Source: Thioalkalivibrio sp. ALJ12 (GTDB lineage: Bacteria; Pseudomonadota; Gammaproteobacteria; Ectothiorhodospirales; Ectothiorhodospiraceae). From it: a stretch of 64,000 nucleotides of DNA. Within the stretch, counting starts at the first letter, position 1. The number at the start of each line of letters is the position of its first letter. The stretch is taken from NCBI RefSeq assembly GCF_000378305.1, contig NZ_KB899539.1, positions 467,854-531,853 on the forward strand. Reading direction: 5' to 3'. A program made the position numbers and the translations under genes. The notes beneath the pieces are model-generated. The model ran no database searches, had not been told where the DNA came from, and saw only the letters and a list, made by a program, of their open reading frames with translations. Below, piece by piece: positions 27,615-37,267 of this stretch.

Positions 27615-28763
27615 TCAGACCCCCATGTGATAGAACAGGACGGCGAACAGGCCGTCGAACACCACGATCAGGATGATCGACGTCACCACCGCGCTGGTCG
27701 TGGAGATCCCTACGGCGGCCGCCCCGCTGGCCGTTTGCAGCCCGCGCAGGCAGCCCACGCCGGCGATCAGCAGGCCAAAGATCACGGCCTTGAACAGCCC
27801 CGAGAACAGATCCGACAGGCTGAGCGCGACGGTCACCTGATTGAAGAACGCCGTCCAGGGGATCCCGAAGCCCTGCATCACCACTGCAGCGCCCAGCAGG
27901 CCGATCATGTTCGCGTACAGCGCAAGCAACGGCGCGACCAGAATGCCGGCGAGCACCTTGGGCAACACCAGAAAACGAACCGGGTCGAGCCCCATCGTCT
28001 TCAGGGCGTTAACCTCCTCGTTCACCTTCATCGTGCCGATCTCGGCGGCGAACGCCGCCCCGGAGCGCCCGGCCAGCAGTATCGCCATCATCAACGGCCC
28101 CAGTTCGCGGAACAGCGAAACCGCCACCAGATTGGCGACGAAGATCTCGCCACCAAACTGCCGCATCGCGATCGCGGACTGGAATGCCAGGATCACGCCC
28201 AGCAGGAAGGCAATCAGGGAGACGATGGGCAGCGCCTGGAATCCGGCCGCCTCGGCGACCCGGAAGGTATCGCCCCAGCGAACCTGGCGGGGATGCACCA
28301 GCGCCGAACCCAGCGCCCGCGTCAGTTCGCCAATGAATCCGAACTGCGAATAGGCCGCCTGCCCGACCCGGGACACCGCCTCCAGCGACTGGGCCCACAG
28401 TCCCCCACGTGTTTCGTGACGTGCCGGTTCAACGGTTTCCAGCTCTCGGTACGGGGTCAGCTGCTCCTCCACCAGGCCCTGGACACCCACCAGCTCCACC
28501 TTGCGCCCCGCCCGCTCGATATCGCGCTCCAGGGCATGGAGTAACGCCGCCCCGGCACCATCGCAATACTCGAGGTCCCCGACATCCAGCATCACCGCGG
28601 CCTGCGTACCCTGGGCCAGCTCGCGGGCGCGGCGGCGCAGAGGCGACCAGGCCCGCTCCACTGCATGCACGTCCAGCCGACCGGCCAGGTGCAGGCGGGC
28701 ATCCGGCGAGGCTGTGGCATCATAGCGAAACGTCTGACCCGAATCGGCGGCCTGCTTGTCCAT
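27615..28763 (-). CDS. MlaE-like permease with N-terminal STAS domain
   Basis: This 382-residue protein fuses a STAS-like domain (about 1-115; 'VMLDVGDLEYCDGAGAALL') to an MlaE permease (about 135-382) with 'GRSGAAFAAEIGTMKVNEEVNAL' (in pieces) and 'LKTMGLDPVRFLVLP', the core family signature. In E. coli the STAS protein MlaB is separate; here it is part of the permease chain. It is the first gene of the MCE operon and is divergent from moxR, with 139 bases between them. Confidence 0.9.
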   Translation of the reverse strand: MDKQAADSGQTFRYDATASPDARLHLAGRLDVHAVERAWSPLRRRARELAQGTQAAVMLDVGDLEYCDGAGAALLHALERDIERAGRKVELVGVQGLVEEQLTPYRELETVEPARHETRGGLWAQSLEAVSRVGQAAYSQFGFIGELTRALGSALVHPRQVRWGDTFRVAEAAGFQALPIVSLIAFLLGVILAFQSAIAMRQFGGEIFVANLVAVSLFRELGPLMMAILLAGRSGAAFAAEIGTMKVNEEVNALKTMGLDPVRFLVLPKVLAGILVAPLLALYANMIGLLGAAVVMQGFGIPWTAFFNQVTVALSLSDLFSGLFKAVIFGLLIAGVGCLRGLQTASGAAAVGISTTSAVVTSIILIVVFDGLFAVLFYHMGV

Positions 28764-28902
28764 ACTGTCGCTCGTGGGGCAATTGCGGCCATGGTAGCCG
28801 CAAACTCACCCGGCACGCGAAGCGGGGCTTAAATCTTTCCCACGCATCACGCTGATCGGTCTGCCCCTTTTCCGCCCGACACCATCCACCACGAGGAGCC
28901 CA

Positions 28903-29829
28903 ATGCCCGCGGCCAACGAAGCTCTCCACCAGGTCGAAAGCGCGCTGAACGACATCCTGCTGGGCAAACCCGATCGGGTCCGGCTGGCGTTGACCTGCCT
29001 GCTCGCCAATGGCCACCTGCTGATTGAAGACCAGCCGGGCGTTGGCAAGACAACCCTCGCACACGCGCTGGCCGCAGCGATGAACCTCGATTACCGCCGC
29101 GTGCAATTCACCAGCGATCTCCTGCCCGGCGATGTCCTCGGGGTGTCGGTGTTCGAGCAGAGCTCCGGCGAGTTCCGCTTTCACCCCGGCCCGATCTTTA
29201 CCCAGGTTCTGCTGGCCGACGAGATCAATCGCGCACCCCCCAAGACCCAGAGCGCCCTGCTCGAGGCGATGGAAGAACGTCAGGCCAGTGTGGAGGGCGC
29301 AACCCGCCCCCTGCCCCAACCGTTCTTCGTAATCGCCACGCAGAACCCGGAAGAACAGGTCGGCACACATCCCCTGCCGGAATCCCAGATGGATCGCTTC
29401 CTGATGCGCATCGAACTGGGCTATCCCGATGCCCGTGCCGAGCGCGCGTTGCTCGAACGCGGCGGTGGCGCGGCGGCACCCGTTGCGCATCCTGCCCCGA
29501 GCGCGATCGTCACACCCGAGGACCTGCAGGGCTGGCAGTCCCGAATTAACCAGGTGCATGCCGAGCCAGTGGTGCTGGACTATCTGCAGGACCTGATACA
29601 GGCGAGCCGCGACCGCGCACGCTTTGCCCACGGGCTCTCGCCCCGCGCCGGGCTCGGCCTGCTGCGCGCCGCACGGGCCCATGCCTTTCTCGATGGGCGC
29701 GACTACGTCACTCCGGATGACCTGGCGGACGTCCTGCCGGCCGTGTCCGGCCATCGGATCCGAGCCCGCGAACCGGACACCCCCGCACGCACGGTGGAAC
29801 GGCTGTTGGAATGCGTGCCGGTTCGTTAG
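28903..29829 (+). CDS. MoxR-type AAA+ ATPase
   Basis: This 308-residue AAA+ protein has Walker A 'DQPGVGKTTLAHAL', Walker B 'VLLADEINRAPPKTQSALLEAMEE' and sensor/lid segments ('FFVIATQNPEEQVGTHPLPESQMDRF' in pieces, 'SPRAGLGLLRAARAHAFL'). MoxR ATPases act as chaperone-like partners for von Willebrand-type or DUF58 proteins encoded next to them. A GAGGAG ribosome site precedes the ATG. It overlaps the DUF58 gene by 19 bases. Confidence 0.92.
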   Translation: MPAANEALHQVESALNDILLGKPDRVRLALTCLLANGHLLIEDQPGVGKTTLAHALAAAMNLDYRRVQFTSDLLPGDVLGVSVFEQSSGEFRFHPGPIFTQVLLADEINRAPPKTQSALLEAMEERQASVEGATRPLPQPFFVIATQNPEEQVGTHPLPESQMDRFLMRIELGYPDARAERALLERGGGAAAPVAHPAPSAIVTPEDLQGWQSRINQVHAEPVVLDYLQDLIQASRDRARFAHGLSPRAGLGLLRAARAHAFLDGRDYVTPDDLADVLPAVSGHRIRAREPDTPARTVERLLECVPVR

Positions 29830-30845
29830 CCCTGCACAAGCGCTTCCGATCGCAGGGGCAACGCCTGCGTGAAGGCGTGATCCGCTGGATCACGCGGCGC
29901 CACCGCGACGATGGCTCGGAGGCGACGCTTGGCCGCGACCGCATCTACATCCTGCCGACCCGGGCCGGTTACACCCTCCTGGCGATCCTCGGGGTGATGC
30001 TGCTGGGGGCGATCAACTACTCCAACAACATGGCGTTCCTGCTGACTTTTCTCCTGGTCGGGATCGGCCATAACGCCATCTGGTATACCCATCGCAACCT
30101 GCTCGGGCTCAAGGTGTCGTCGCTGCCCACCACACCGGTTTTCGCCGGACAGCCGTTGTCCGTCTCCCTGCGCCTGGAGGATACGCGCGGCCGCGACCGG
30201 GAAGCCCTGCACCTGAGCATTGGCGAATACACAAGCGTGCCCGTTGCAGTACCGGCCCGCGGGCAGCAAGTGGTCAGCCTGCCCCTCCCGCCGCTCGGCC
30301 GCGGAGTCTACCGGCTACCCCGTCAACACCTGGGCACCCAGTATCCGCTCGGCATCCTGAATGCCTGGAGCTGGCTTGGGTTGGCCGCCGAAATCCTTGT
30401 GTACCCGCAACCCGTGGACCCGGGCGCCGCCCATACCGGTCTCGGAGACGAAGCCGGCCCCCAGCGGCGTCAGGAAGCCTCCACACCCGATCACATCCGC
30501 CCGTACCGCCCCGGAGACCCGCCCGGCCGGATCCTGTGGAAGGCCCTGGCCCGCACCGGCAAGCTGCACATCCGCGAAACGGTCGCAGGAGGCCGTGACA
30601 CGCTCTGGATCGACTGGTCCTCCATGCCAGCCAGCGACACCGAGACGCGCCTCTCCATGCTCTGCCACCAGATCCTGGCCGCCGAGGCCGAAGGCCGCGC
30701 CTGGGGGCTGCGCCTGCCCGACCAGATCCTCCCGCCCGGACAAGGCCCGGCGCAGCGGGAGCGGGGTCTTCGCGCCCTCGCCGAATTCCGCTTCGAGCCG
30801 ATCCCCTTGCCGATCCCAGAAACGCCCAGGAGAACGAAGGAGTGA
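29811..30845 (+). CDS. DUF58 domain protein
   Basis: This 344-residue protein has two neighbouring transmembrane helices near residues 45-85 ('AGYTLLAILGVMLLGAINY') and the DUF58 signature 'RPYRPGDPPGRILWKALARTGKLHIRE' (in pieces, about 228-255). These proteins are almost always encoded between a MoxR ATPase and a transglutaminase, as here; their molecular job is not settled. It overlaps both neighbours (19 and 4 bases), so the three are co-translated. Confidence 0.9.
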   Translation: MRAGSLALHKRFRSQGQRLREGVIRWITRRHRDDGSEATLGRDRIYILPTRAGYTLLAILGVMLLGAINYSNNMAFLLTFLLVGIGHNAIWYTHRNLLGLKVSSLPTTPVFAGQPLSVSLRLEDTRGRDREALHLSIGEYTSVPVAVPARGQQVVSLPLPPLGRGVYRLPRQHLGTQYPLGILNAWSWLGLAAEILVYPQPVDPGAAHTGLGDEAGPQRRQEASTPDHIRPYRPGDPPGRILWKALARTGKLHIRETVAGGRDTLWIDWSSMPASDTETRLSMLCHQILAAEAEGRAWGLRLPDQILPPGQGPAQRERGLRALAEFRFEPIPLPIPETPRRTKE

Positions 30846-32884
30846 ACCGCGCAGGCCAGCACCGATCACCGGAACTACGAGGCCTGGAACTCGCCCTCCT
30901 GGCCCTGCCGGTGGCCGCGCTCCCGCATGCCTGGCACCAGCCACCGTGGGTGACGTTGCTCGTGGCGGCCGCCATCCTGCTGCGGACCTGGCTCCATCTG
31001 CGCGACCGCAGGCCGCCCGCCCTTGGTTTGATGGCTCTTCTGGCCGCGTTCGCGGGGGCAATGACCTTTCTGCAGTACGGGACCCTGTTCGGGCAGGAGG
31101 CGGGTACCGCGCTACTGCTGGTCATGATGGCCCTCAAACTGCTCGAGACCCGTAACCGGCGGGATATCGTGATCGGCCTGTTCCTTGGCTACTTCGTGGT
31201 CGTCACGACCTATTTCTTCGATCAGTCGCTGCTGATCGCTGCGTGGTCCCTGCTGTCCGCCTGGCTGCTGACCGCCGCCCTGGTCCAGGTACACGCCGGA
31301 CGCGCCCTCGAACGGTGGCGCCTGGCGAAGCAGTCCGGCTGGATGATCGTCCATGCCCTCCCGTTCATGCTGATCCTGTTCCTCGCCTTCCCGCGCGTTC
31401 AGGGACCACTCTGGGGCGATCCGCAGCGTGACGAGGTGGCCACCACGGCCCTCTCGGGCGAGCTGAATCCCGGCGACATCGCGGAACTCCTGCAGGACCA
31501 AACCACCGCGATGCGCGTCCAGTTCCACGACACCGTGCCACCGCCCCCAGCCCAGTACTGGCGTGCACTGGTCATGACGGACTTTGACGGGCGGCGCTGG
31601 CAGGCCGAAGGCGGCCAGTCCAGCATCGAGGTTCCGGAAGCCGACGACCCGGACAACGTGGTGGCCTATACCGCCACGCTGGAACCCACCCGTGTGCGTT
31701 ACCTGCCGGTGCTCGACTATCCCGTTTCGCTGCCGGATAACGCCGAGTACCGCGACAACCATCAGGTCATACGCGATCGACGCATCGTGAACCGCATCCA
31801 GTACGACGCCGAGGCCGACCTGTCGCGCCCACCGGGTGGCGAGGAAGCCCTAAGCAGCTCCGCCCGTGAACGCGCCCTTGAACTCCCACCCAGCGCAGCC
31901 CCTCGCTCCCGTGCCGAGGTCGCCCTCTGGCGCGCCACGCATGGCGATGATGACCGCGCGATCATCCAGGCCGCCCTGGATCGCTTCGCCGCCGCCCCCT
32001 ATCGCTATACCCTGCAGCCCCCCACCCTCGCGGGGGATGTCACCGACCAGTTCCTGTTCGAAACCCAGGCCGGTTACTGCGAACACTATGCCTCCGCGTT
32101 CGCCGTGCTGATGCGCTCGGCGGGGATCCCGACCCGCGTGGTCACGGGCTACCAGGGCGGGGAATGGATGCAGCGGGGCGAATATCTGCGCCTGCGAAAC
32201 GCCGACGCGCATGCCTGGAACGAGGTATGGCTGGATGGCGAGGGCTGGATTCGCGTCGACCCCACCGCGGCGATCGCTCCGGAGCGGATCGAGGCCGGTA
32301 TTGGCGGCCTGACCGGTGGCGAGGGCGAATCCGTGCCCGATTTCCTGCGCCGTGACGGGCTGGGCTGGGTGCAACAGCTTCGGTTTGGGTTCGAAGACTG
32401 GCGCGATTTCGCCCGGTTCCGCTGGGAGAGCTGGGTGCTGGCATTCGATCCCGAGCGCCAGCGCGAGCTCTTCGCGCATTTCGGGCTCGACGCAACGGAC
32501 TGGCGCGACGTCGTCACGGCACTGGGCGCGGGGTTTGGGCTGCTGGCGGTCGCGGCTTTGGCCTGGGCCGGCTGGCGCCGACCTCGTCGTCCCCTCGACG
32601 CAGCGGATCGACTCCTGCAACGCCTGTCCCGTCGCATCGAACGCCAACAGACGGGACTCGGCCGCCACGCACACGAGCCCGTCGTCACCTGGACCCGACG
32701 GATCAAGGCTGCACGGCCCGATCTCGCGCCCATCGTCGACGCCTTCGCCGAGCACTACAACCTGGCCCGCTTCGCGCCCGCGCGGCCCGACGACCAGGCC
32801 GGACATCTGATGGCCCTGCGCCGCCTGGCGGCATCCGACCTTCGGAAGCCACCCGTCGGCCAGCCTGCACCGCGGACGACATAG
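30842..32884 (+). CDS. Membrane transglutaminase-like protein (TgpA/DUF3488 type)
   Basis: This 680-residue protein has an N-terminal multi-helix DUF3488 region (about 10-190), a periplasmic transglutaminase core with Cys in 'QAGYCEHYASAFAVLMRSAG', His in 'DAHAWNEVWL' and Asp in 'WIRVDPTAAI', one late transmembrane helix (about 560-580) and a C-terminal DUF4129-like tail. It resembles TgpA of Pseudomonas, reported as essential there. The GTG overlaps the DUF58 stop by 4 bases, and AGGAG sits unusually close to the start, so initiation probably depends on coupling. Confidence 0.9.
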   Translation: MNRAGQHRSPELRGLELALLALPVAALPHAWHQPPWVTLLVAAAILLRTWLHLRDRRPPALGLMALLAAFAGAMTFLQYGTLFGQEAGTALLLVMMALKLLETRNRRDIVIGLFLGYFVVVTTYFFDQSLLIAAWSLLSAWLLTAALVQVHAGRALERWRLAKQSGWMIVHALPFMLILFLAFPRVQGPLWGDPQRDEVATTALSGELNPGDIAELLQDQTTAMRVQFHDTVPPPPAQYWRALVMTDFDGRRWQAEGGQSSIEVPEADDPDNVVAYTATLEPTRVRYLPVLDYPVSLPDNAEYRDNHQVIRDRRIVNRIQYDAEADLSRPPGGEEALSSSARERALELPPSAAPRSRAEVALWRATHGDDDRAIIQAALDRFAAAPYRYTLQPPTLAGDVTDQFLFETQAGYCEHYASAFAVLMRSAGIPTRVVTGYQGGEWMQRGEYLRLRNADAHAWNEVWLDGEGWIRVDPTAAIAPERIEAGIGGLTGGEGESVPDFLRRDGLGWVQQLRFGFEDWRDFARFRWESWVLAFDPERQRELFAHFGLDATDWRDVVTALGAGFGLLAVAALAWAGWRRPRRPLDAADRLLQRLSRRIERQQTGLGRHAHEPVVTWTRRIKAARPDLAPIVDAFAEHYNLARFAPARPDDQAGHLMALRRLAASDLRKPPVGQPAPRTT

Positions 32885-32897
32885 GATGCGCCAATGG

Positions 32898-32934
32898 AAA
32901 AGGCCCGGCCGGATTCAGCACCCGGTCGGGCCTT
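32898..32934. terminator. Bidirectional terminator between tgpA-like gene and iscR
   Basis: AAGGCCCGGCCGG and CCGGTCGGGCCTT form a 13-bp stem with one mismatched pair. A runs on the left and T on the right let it act in both directions for these convergent genes. Confidence 0.75.
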
Positions 32935-32990
32935 CAGGTCTTGCGCAGCGGCGCCGGGAGCCCCGGGGCCGCTGGGTCGTCCGGCCGCTA

Positions 32991-33470
32991 TCAGGCCGCG
33001 TCGTTACGGAAGATGAAGTGGTGCCGCGCGCCGCGGCGCTCATCCTGACGACGAGCGACCTTCTGCACTTCCGGACGGTTGGCAAACTGCGCCAGCGTAA
33101 TGCCGTCGAGGAAGTCGTACAGCTGCTGGCTCAGGTCATCCCACAGCTCGTGCGTCAGGCAGCGTTCGCCATGCTGGCAGTCCTTGTGACCCTTGCAACG
33201 GGTCACGTCGACTGATTCATCGACTGCCGTGATGATGTTGGCAATGCTGATCTGGTCCGCACGCTTGGCCAGGCGGTAACCGCCGCCGGGCCCCCGCACG
33301 CCTTCCACCAGGTCAGCCTTGCGCAGCTTTGCAAACAGTTGTTCCAGATAGGACAACGAGATGCCCTGGCACTGCGAGATGTCGGCCAGGGTCACCGGTC
33401 CGACCCGATCATGGATCGCGAGATCCATCATGGCGGTCACCGCGTAGCGGCCCTTGGTTGAGAGTTTCAT
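32991..33470 (-). CDS. iscR: Rrf2-family iron-sulfur regulator IscR
   Basis: This 159-residue protein begins [20 protein letters not shown], the IscR N-terminus, with a winged-helix DNA-binding domain and the cluster-binding set C-x5-C-x5-C ('[13 protein letters not shown]', about 92-104). IscR senses Fe-S cluster status and controls cluster assembly genes. The isc genes usually found behind it are not here: a terminator and the convergent transglutaminase gene follow, so this is a solitary copy. Its own upstream region holds two strong IscR-like sites. Confidence 0.92.
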   Translation of the reverse strand: MKLSTKGRYAVTAMMDLAIHDRVGPVTLADISQCQGISLSYLEQLFAKLRKADLVEGVRGPGGGYRLAKRADQISIANIITAVDESVDVTRCKGHKDCQHGERCLTHELWDDLSQQLYDFLDGITLAQFANRPEVQKVARRQDERRGARHHFIFRNDAA

Positions 33471-33548
33471 GTCTTAAAGCCTCCGAGAAACCGTGATCGT
33501 GCGTGTCGAGGTCGACATCCATTCACAGATTCGAATCCGTTCACCTTT

Positions 33549-33625
33549 CCTGACAATCATAGTCAGGAATAATTCCCTTTTTACCTGACAGTTGTTGTCA
33601 GGAATAATTCCCTGATTGTATCAGG
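33549..33625. promoter_or_regulatory. Tandem type-1-like IscR sites upstream of iscR
   Basis: Two 19-base inverted repeats, CCTGAC-N7-GTCAGG at 33549-33567 and 33584-33602, lie 35 bases apart, each followed by AATAATTCCCT. They fit the E. coli type 1 IscR consensus (GAC-N7-GTC core with pyrimidine/purine flanks). A third shorter palindrome CCTGAT-TGT-ATCAGG is at 33611-33625. They lie about 80-155 bases upstream of the iscR start and suggest autoregulation. The rest of 33471-33768 shows no gene. Confidence 0.7.
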
Positions 33626-33768
33626 CGATTGCCGCGAATTCACGTACGCCAAACGCAGGTTATTGTGAGAGCCGTCTGATGCTGACGGAGTTCCCTCGGA
33701 AATTGTTAGAAAATTAGGGATTTCTGGATCACGCCGAACGCGAGCCGCGCTGGGCCGCCGGACGTGTG

Positions 33769-34362
33769 CTAAACCGGAAGGATACGACCGGTTTCGTAAT
33801 CCGGGCCGTTCAGGATCACGACGAGGGTCCCCACCGGGAGGCGAGGAAACAGTTCGATGACCTCGTCGTTGCGCATACGTACGCACCCTACGGAGGCCGG
33901 CTGGCCGATCCGCCCCTCTTCATCCGTACCGTGGATGTAGATGTAGCGGTGGTAGGAATCGATGCTGCCCCCACGATTGAGGCCAGGCTCCAGGCCCTCG
34001 AGCCAGAGGATGCGCGAGGTGATGTTGTCGCGCTGGCTGCGCTCGCCTTCGCCGGTCAGGATCTCGGCAATCTCGCCAGTGTTCGCGCGCGCCCGGAACA
34101 CCGTGCCGCGCTCGGCACCATCGCCGAAGCGCTCGGCAATGCGATGCAGCCCCAGCGGCGTCTTGTACGTGCCATCCTGGTTCCCGATGCCTCGCTCGGA
34201 GGTCGAGACATCGAAGATTTCCGTGACCTTGCCGTCTTCCCAGACGTACAGGCGCTGCTGGTCCACGCGTACCACCACCGCCGGCAAACCTTCGCCGCTT
34301 CCCGCCTGCGCCCGCGCCGCTTCCACGACCGGTTCGATCCACTGCAAACTCGGCAAGGTCAC
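33769..34362 (-). CDS. L,D-transpeptidase (YkuD domain)
   Basis: This 197-residue protein has a YkuD catalytic domain: 'RLYVWEDGKVTEIFDVSTSERG', 'TPLGLHRI', and the active site 'YIHGTDEEGRIGQPASVGCVRMRNDEV' (in pieces) with His and Cys. Such enzymes cross-link peptidoglycan or attach proteins to it. I see no signal peptide; the chain starts at a GTG with 'MTLPSLQWIEPVVEAA', so either it is exported another way or the true start differs. It lies 10 bases after purF on the same strand. Confidence 0.85.
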   Translation of the reverse strand: MTLPSLQWIEPVVEAARAQAGSGEGLPAVVVRVDQQRLYVWEDGKVTEIFDVSTSERGIGNQDGTYKTPLGLHRIAERFGDGAERGTVFRARANTGEIAEILTGEGERSQRDNITSRILWLEGLEPGLNRGGSIDSYHRYIYIHGTDEEGRIGQPASVGCVRMRNDEVIELFPRLPVGTLVVILNGPDYETGRILPV

Positions 34363-34372
34363 TACTCTCTCG

Positions 34373-35881
34373 TCACTTCTTGTTGGCCAGATCCAGCACC
34401 TCGCCCGCCACGGGCGTATTCACCAGTCCTTCGCCCCGCAGCGAGGCCAGATACTCGAGGTAATCAGGGGGCAATCCAGTCACGTACTCGCCGGTAAACA
34501 CGGAGCAGTCGAAGGTCTCGATGTTTCGGTTCCCCCGCCGCACGGCCTTTTGCAGATCTTCCAGGTCCTGGTAGATCAGGCGGTCGGCGGCGATCGCCTC
34601 GCATACTTCCTGTTCGTCTCTGCCATGGGCAATGAGTTCATGCGCCGCGGGCATATCAATCCCGTAGACATTCGGATAACGCACCGGGGGCGCGGCGGAG
34701 GCGAAGTAGACCTTCCTGGCCCCGGCCTCGCGGGCCATCATGACGATCTCGCGCGAGGTGGTTCCGCGCACGATCGAGTCGTCCACCAGCATCACGTTCT
34801 TGCCCCGAAACTCCAGCGAGATCGCGTTGAGCTTCTGGCGTACCGATTTCCGCCGCTTCGTCTGGCCCGGCATGATGAACGTGCGGCCGATGTAGCGGTT
34901 CTTGATGAACCCCTCGCGATACTTGATGTTCAGTTCGTGCGCCATCTCCAGCGCCACGGTGCGGCCGGTATCAGGGATCGGCACGATCACGTCAATGTCA
35001 TGATCCGGCCAGATGCGGCGGATCTTCTCGCCCAGCGCGGTGCCCATGCGCATGCGCGCGCGGTGCACAAACACGTTGTCGATCACCGAATCGGGCCGGG
35101 CAAAGTACACATGCTCGAAAATGCAGGGGTTGAGCTGGGTGTCCTCGGCGCAGACGCGCGTCGAGACCTCGCCCTCGGGGGTAATGAACACGGCCTCGCC
35201 GGGCGCCAGGTCGCGTTCCAGCTCGAAGCCCTGGGACTCCAGCGCGGCGCTCTCGGAGGCAACCATCCATTCGCGCCCGCCCTCCTCGGCTTCACGCGAG
35301 CCATAGACGATCGGACGGATACCGTTCGGGTCGCGAAAGGCCAACAGGCCGCGCCCGGCGATCATCGCGACCACGCCGTAAGCGCCCTTGGCGCGCTCGT
35401 GCACGCGTTCGACTGCGTTAAAAACGGAGTCGGCGGTAAGGCCGTTATCCAGATAGCGCAGGAGCTCCTGCGCGAAGACGTTCAGCAGAATCTCGGAGTC
35501 GGAATCCGTGTTGATATGCCGACGATCGGTCGCAAACAGGGCCTGTTTCAGTTCGCGGGCATTGGTCAGGTTGCCGTTATGTCCCAGCGTAATACCGAAC
35601 GGGGAGTTCACGTAGAACGGCTGGGCCTCGGCAGAACTGGAGCTCCCGGCGGTCGGATAGCGCACATGACCAATGCCCATGTTGCCGATCAGCCCCTGCA
35701 TGTGCTGGTCGTTGAATACATCCCGCACCAGGCCGTTGTCCTTGCGCAGGTGCAACCGACCCTCGTCGTCGCAGGTCACGATCCCGGCGGCATCCTGCCC
35801 GCGGTGCTGCAACACCAGCAAGGCATCATAAAGCGGCTGATTCACCGGGCCACGCCCGACGATTCCGACTACTCCACACAT
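34373..35881 (-). CDS. purF: Amidophosphoribosyltransferase
   Basis: PurF makes 5-phosphoribosylamine from PRPP and glutamine, the first step of purine synthesis. The 502-residue protein begins MCGVVGIVG, placing the nucleophile Cys second, followed by a class II glutamine amidotransferase domain (about 1-240) and a phosphoribosyltransferase domain with the PRPP loop '[18 protein letters not shown]' (about 360). It follows cvpA by 29 bases, the usual order. Confidence 0.97.
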   Translation of the reverse strand: MCGVVGIVGRGPVNQPLYDALLVLQHRGQDAAGIVTCDDEGRLHLRKDNGLVRDVFNDQHMQGLIGNMGIGHVRYPTAGSSSSAEAQPFYVNSPFGITLGHNGNLTNARELKQALFATDRRHINTDSDSEILLNVFAQELLRYLDNGLTADSVFNAVERVHERAKGAYGVVAMIAGRGLLAFRDPNGIRPIVYGSREAEEGGREWMVASESAALESQGFELERDLAPGEAVFITPEGEVSTRVCAEDTQLNPCIFEHVYFARPDSVIDNVFVHRARMRMGTALGEKIRRIWPDHDIDVIVPIPDTGRTVALEMAHELNIKYREGFIKNRYIGRTFIMPGQTKRRKSVRQKLNAISLEFRGKNVMLVDDSIVRGTTSREIVMMAREAGARKVYFASAAPPVRYPNVYGIDMPAAHELIAHGRDEQEVCEAIAADRLIYQDLEDLQKAVRRGNRNIETFDCSVFTGEYVTGLPPDYLEYLASLRGEGLVNTPVAGEVLDLANKK

Positions 35882-35910
35882 ACGGCTCAGGGCTCCATCA
35901 AGGCGATCGA

Positions 35911-36489
35911 CTAGAGATCTTCGGCGGGGGGTTCGGGTTGTGGTGCCGGCGCATCATCGGCAGGGGCATCCGGAGGCGGTTCTACAGGATCGGAGGCCAG
36001 CAGCTCACCAATCTGTTCCTGCCAGCCCTCCGGCAATTGCGCGATCATCCAGTCGACCAGACGCTCGAACTCGGGGATCAGGCGGCTGTTTTCCCACCAG
36101 CCCTCCTCGGGCATCAAGGTCAGGGACGCAGCGAAAACCAGCACGGCGACCAGTACCACCCCGCGCAGCAGACCAAAGATTACGCCGAGCGAGCGGTCGG
36201 TACCCGTCAGGCCACTCCCGCGTACGAGACGATTGGCCAGCACTCCGAGAATGCCGCCCACAATGAGGACCCCGATGAAGATCAGCGCGAACCCCACGCC
36301 CAAGCGCAAAGTGGCATCCGACAGCGCCTGCGGCAGGACTTCGGCAACCTCGGCGGCATGTCGAATACCCAGCCAGATGCCCACAATCCAGGTCGCGAGC
36401 GAGAACGACTCGCGCACGAAGCCACGAAACAGACTGATAAGCCCCGAGACAACGATCAGGGCAACAATGACCAGGTCGATCCAGTTCAC
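35911..36489 (-). CDS. cvpA: CvpA family membrane protein
   Basis: This 192-residue protein has four transmembrane helices and the family opening '[26 protein letters not shown]'. A Pro/Ala/Asp-rich tail follows residue 165. In E. coli CvpA is linked to colicin V production and sits upstream of purF, as here. It starts with GTG. Its exact role is still poorly defined. Confidence 0.92.
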   Translation of the reverse strand: MNWIDLVIVALIVVSGLISLFRGFVRESFSLATWIVGIWLGIRHAAEVAEVLPQALSDATLRLGVGFALIFIGVLIVGGILGVLANRLVRGSGLTGTDRSLGVIFGLLRGVVLVAVLVFAASLTLMPEEGWWENSRLIPEFERLVDWMIAQLPEGWQEQIGELLASDPVEPPPDAPADDAPAPQPEPPAEDL

Positions 36490-36583
36490 GCGCGGCGGAC
36501 TTCGGGTGCGAAAAGGCTGCGTAGTGTACCGCAGCGAATCGCAATTCGCAGGCGCTCGCCCGCGCTTGTGGAATGCCCGGGCC

Positions 36584-37165
36584 TCACGGGAAGGTCACCA
36601 CGATGCCGGTAATATCGAGCTCGTCCTTCAGCTGCTCGCCCAGCTTCTGGGCCTCGTCGCGCTGCGCCACCGGTCCAACCTTGACTCGATAGATGCTGCG
36701 CCCCTCAGCCTCCGACTCGTCGATGAACGCCGGCAAGCCGGCCTCGCGCAAGCGCGCCTCCTCCTCGCGCGCATTGTCTCCGTCCCGATAGCTGCCCACC
36801 TGGACAGCCCAGCCGGCCTCGATCGCCCTGGACTCCGGAGCGGCTTCCACTGGTTCGGGGATCGGCCCATTGTCCTTGTCAGCTGCGGTCTCGCGACCCT
36901 CCTCGCCGTTCTCCAGCGCATGCAGGTCAGCAATTCGGCTCTCCCCTTCCCCCTCACGCTCGGGTCGCGGAGGCGTTGCCTCGCGTTCGGAAGGAAGCGC
37001 GATATCGGGTGCGGCGAAGGTCGGGGCATCGGGGACCGGGTCATCGATACCACTCATGTGTTCATAGCCCGCGCCATCAAACAGCCACGGGAGAAAGATC
37101 ACGGCGATCACGATCAGGATCACCGCGCCTGTGAGGCGAAAGCGAATGGGATTATCGGTGGTCAT
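36584..37165 (-). CDS. dedD: SPOR-domain protein DedD
   Basis: This 193-residue protein (ATG at 37165, MTTDNPIRFRLTGA) has one transmembrane helix (about 9-28), an acidic Pro/Glu linker and a C-terminal SPOR domain (about 115-193; 'WAVQVGSYRDGDNAREEEARLREAG'). SPOR domains bind denuded septal peptidoglycan; DedD supports cell division. It lies between folC and cvpA, the classic position. Confidence 0.92.
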   Translation of the reverse strand: MTTDNPIRFRLTGAVILIVIAVIFLPWLFDGAGYEHMSGIDDPVPDAPTFAAPDIALPSEREATPPRPEREGEGESRIADLHALENGEEGRETAADKDNGPIPEPVEAAPESRAIEAGWAVQVGSYRDGDNAREEEARLREAGLPAFIDESEAEGRSIYRVKVGPVAQRDEAQKLGEQLKDELDITGIVVTFP

Positions 37166-37267
37166 GCCATGTTCGCATTGGGGTCCCGTGCGTCGGGTCT
37201 TCCCAGCGACCTTACGCCGCACGCGCCCGCCCGGGCAAGGCGAATGATCCGCTTCAGCCTCGCCATG

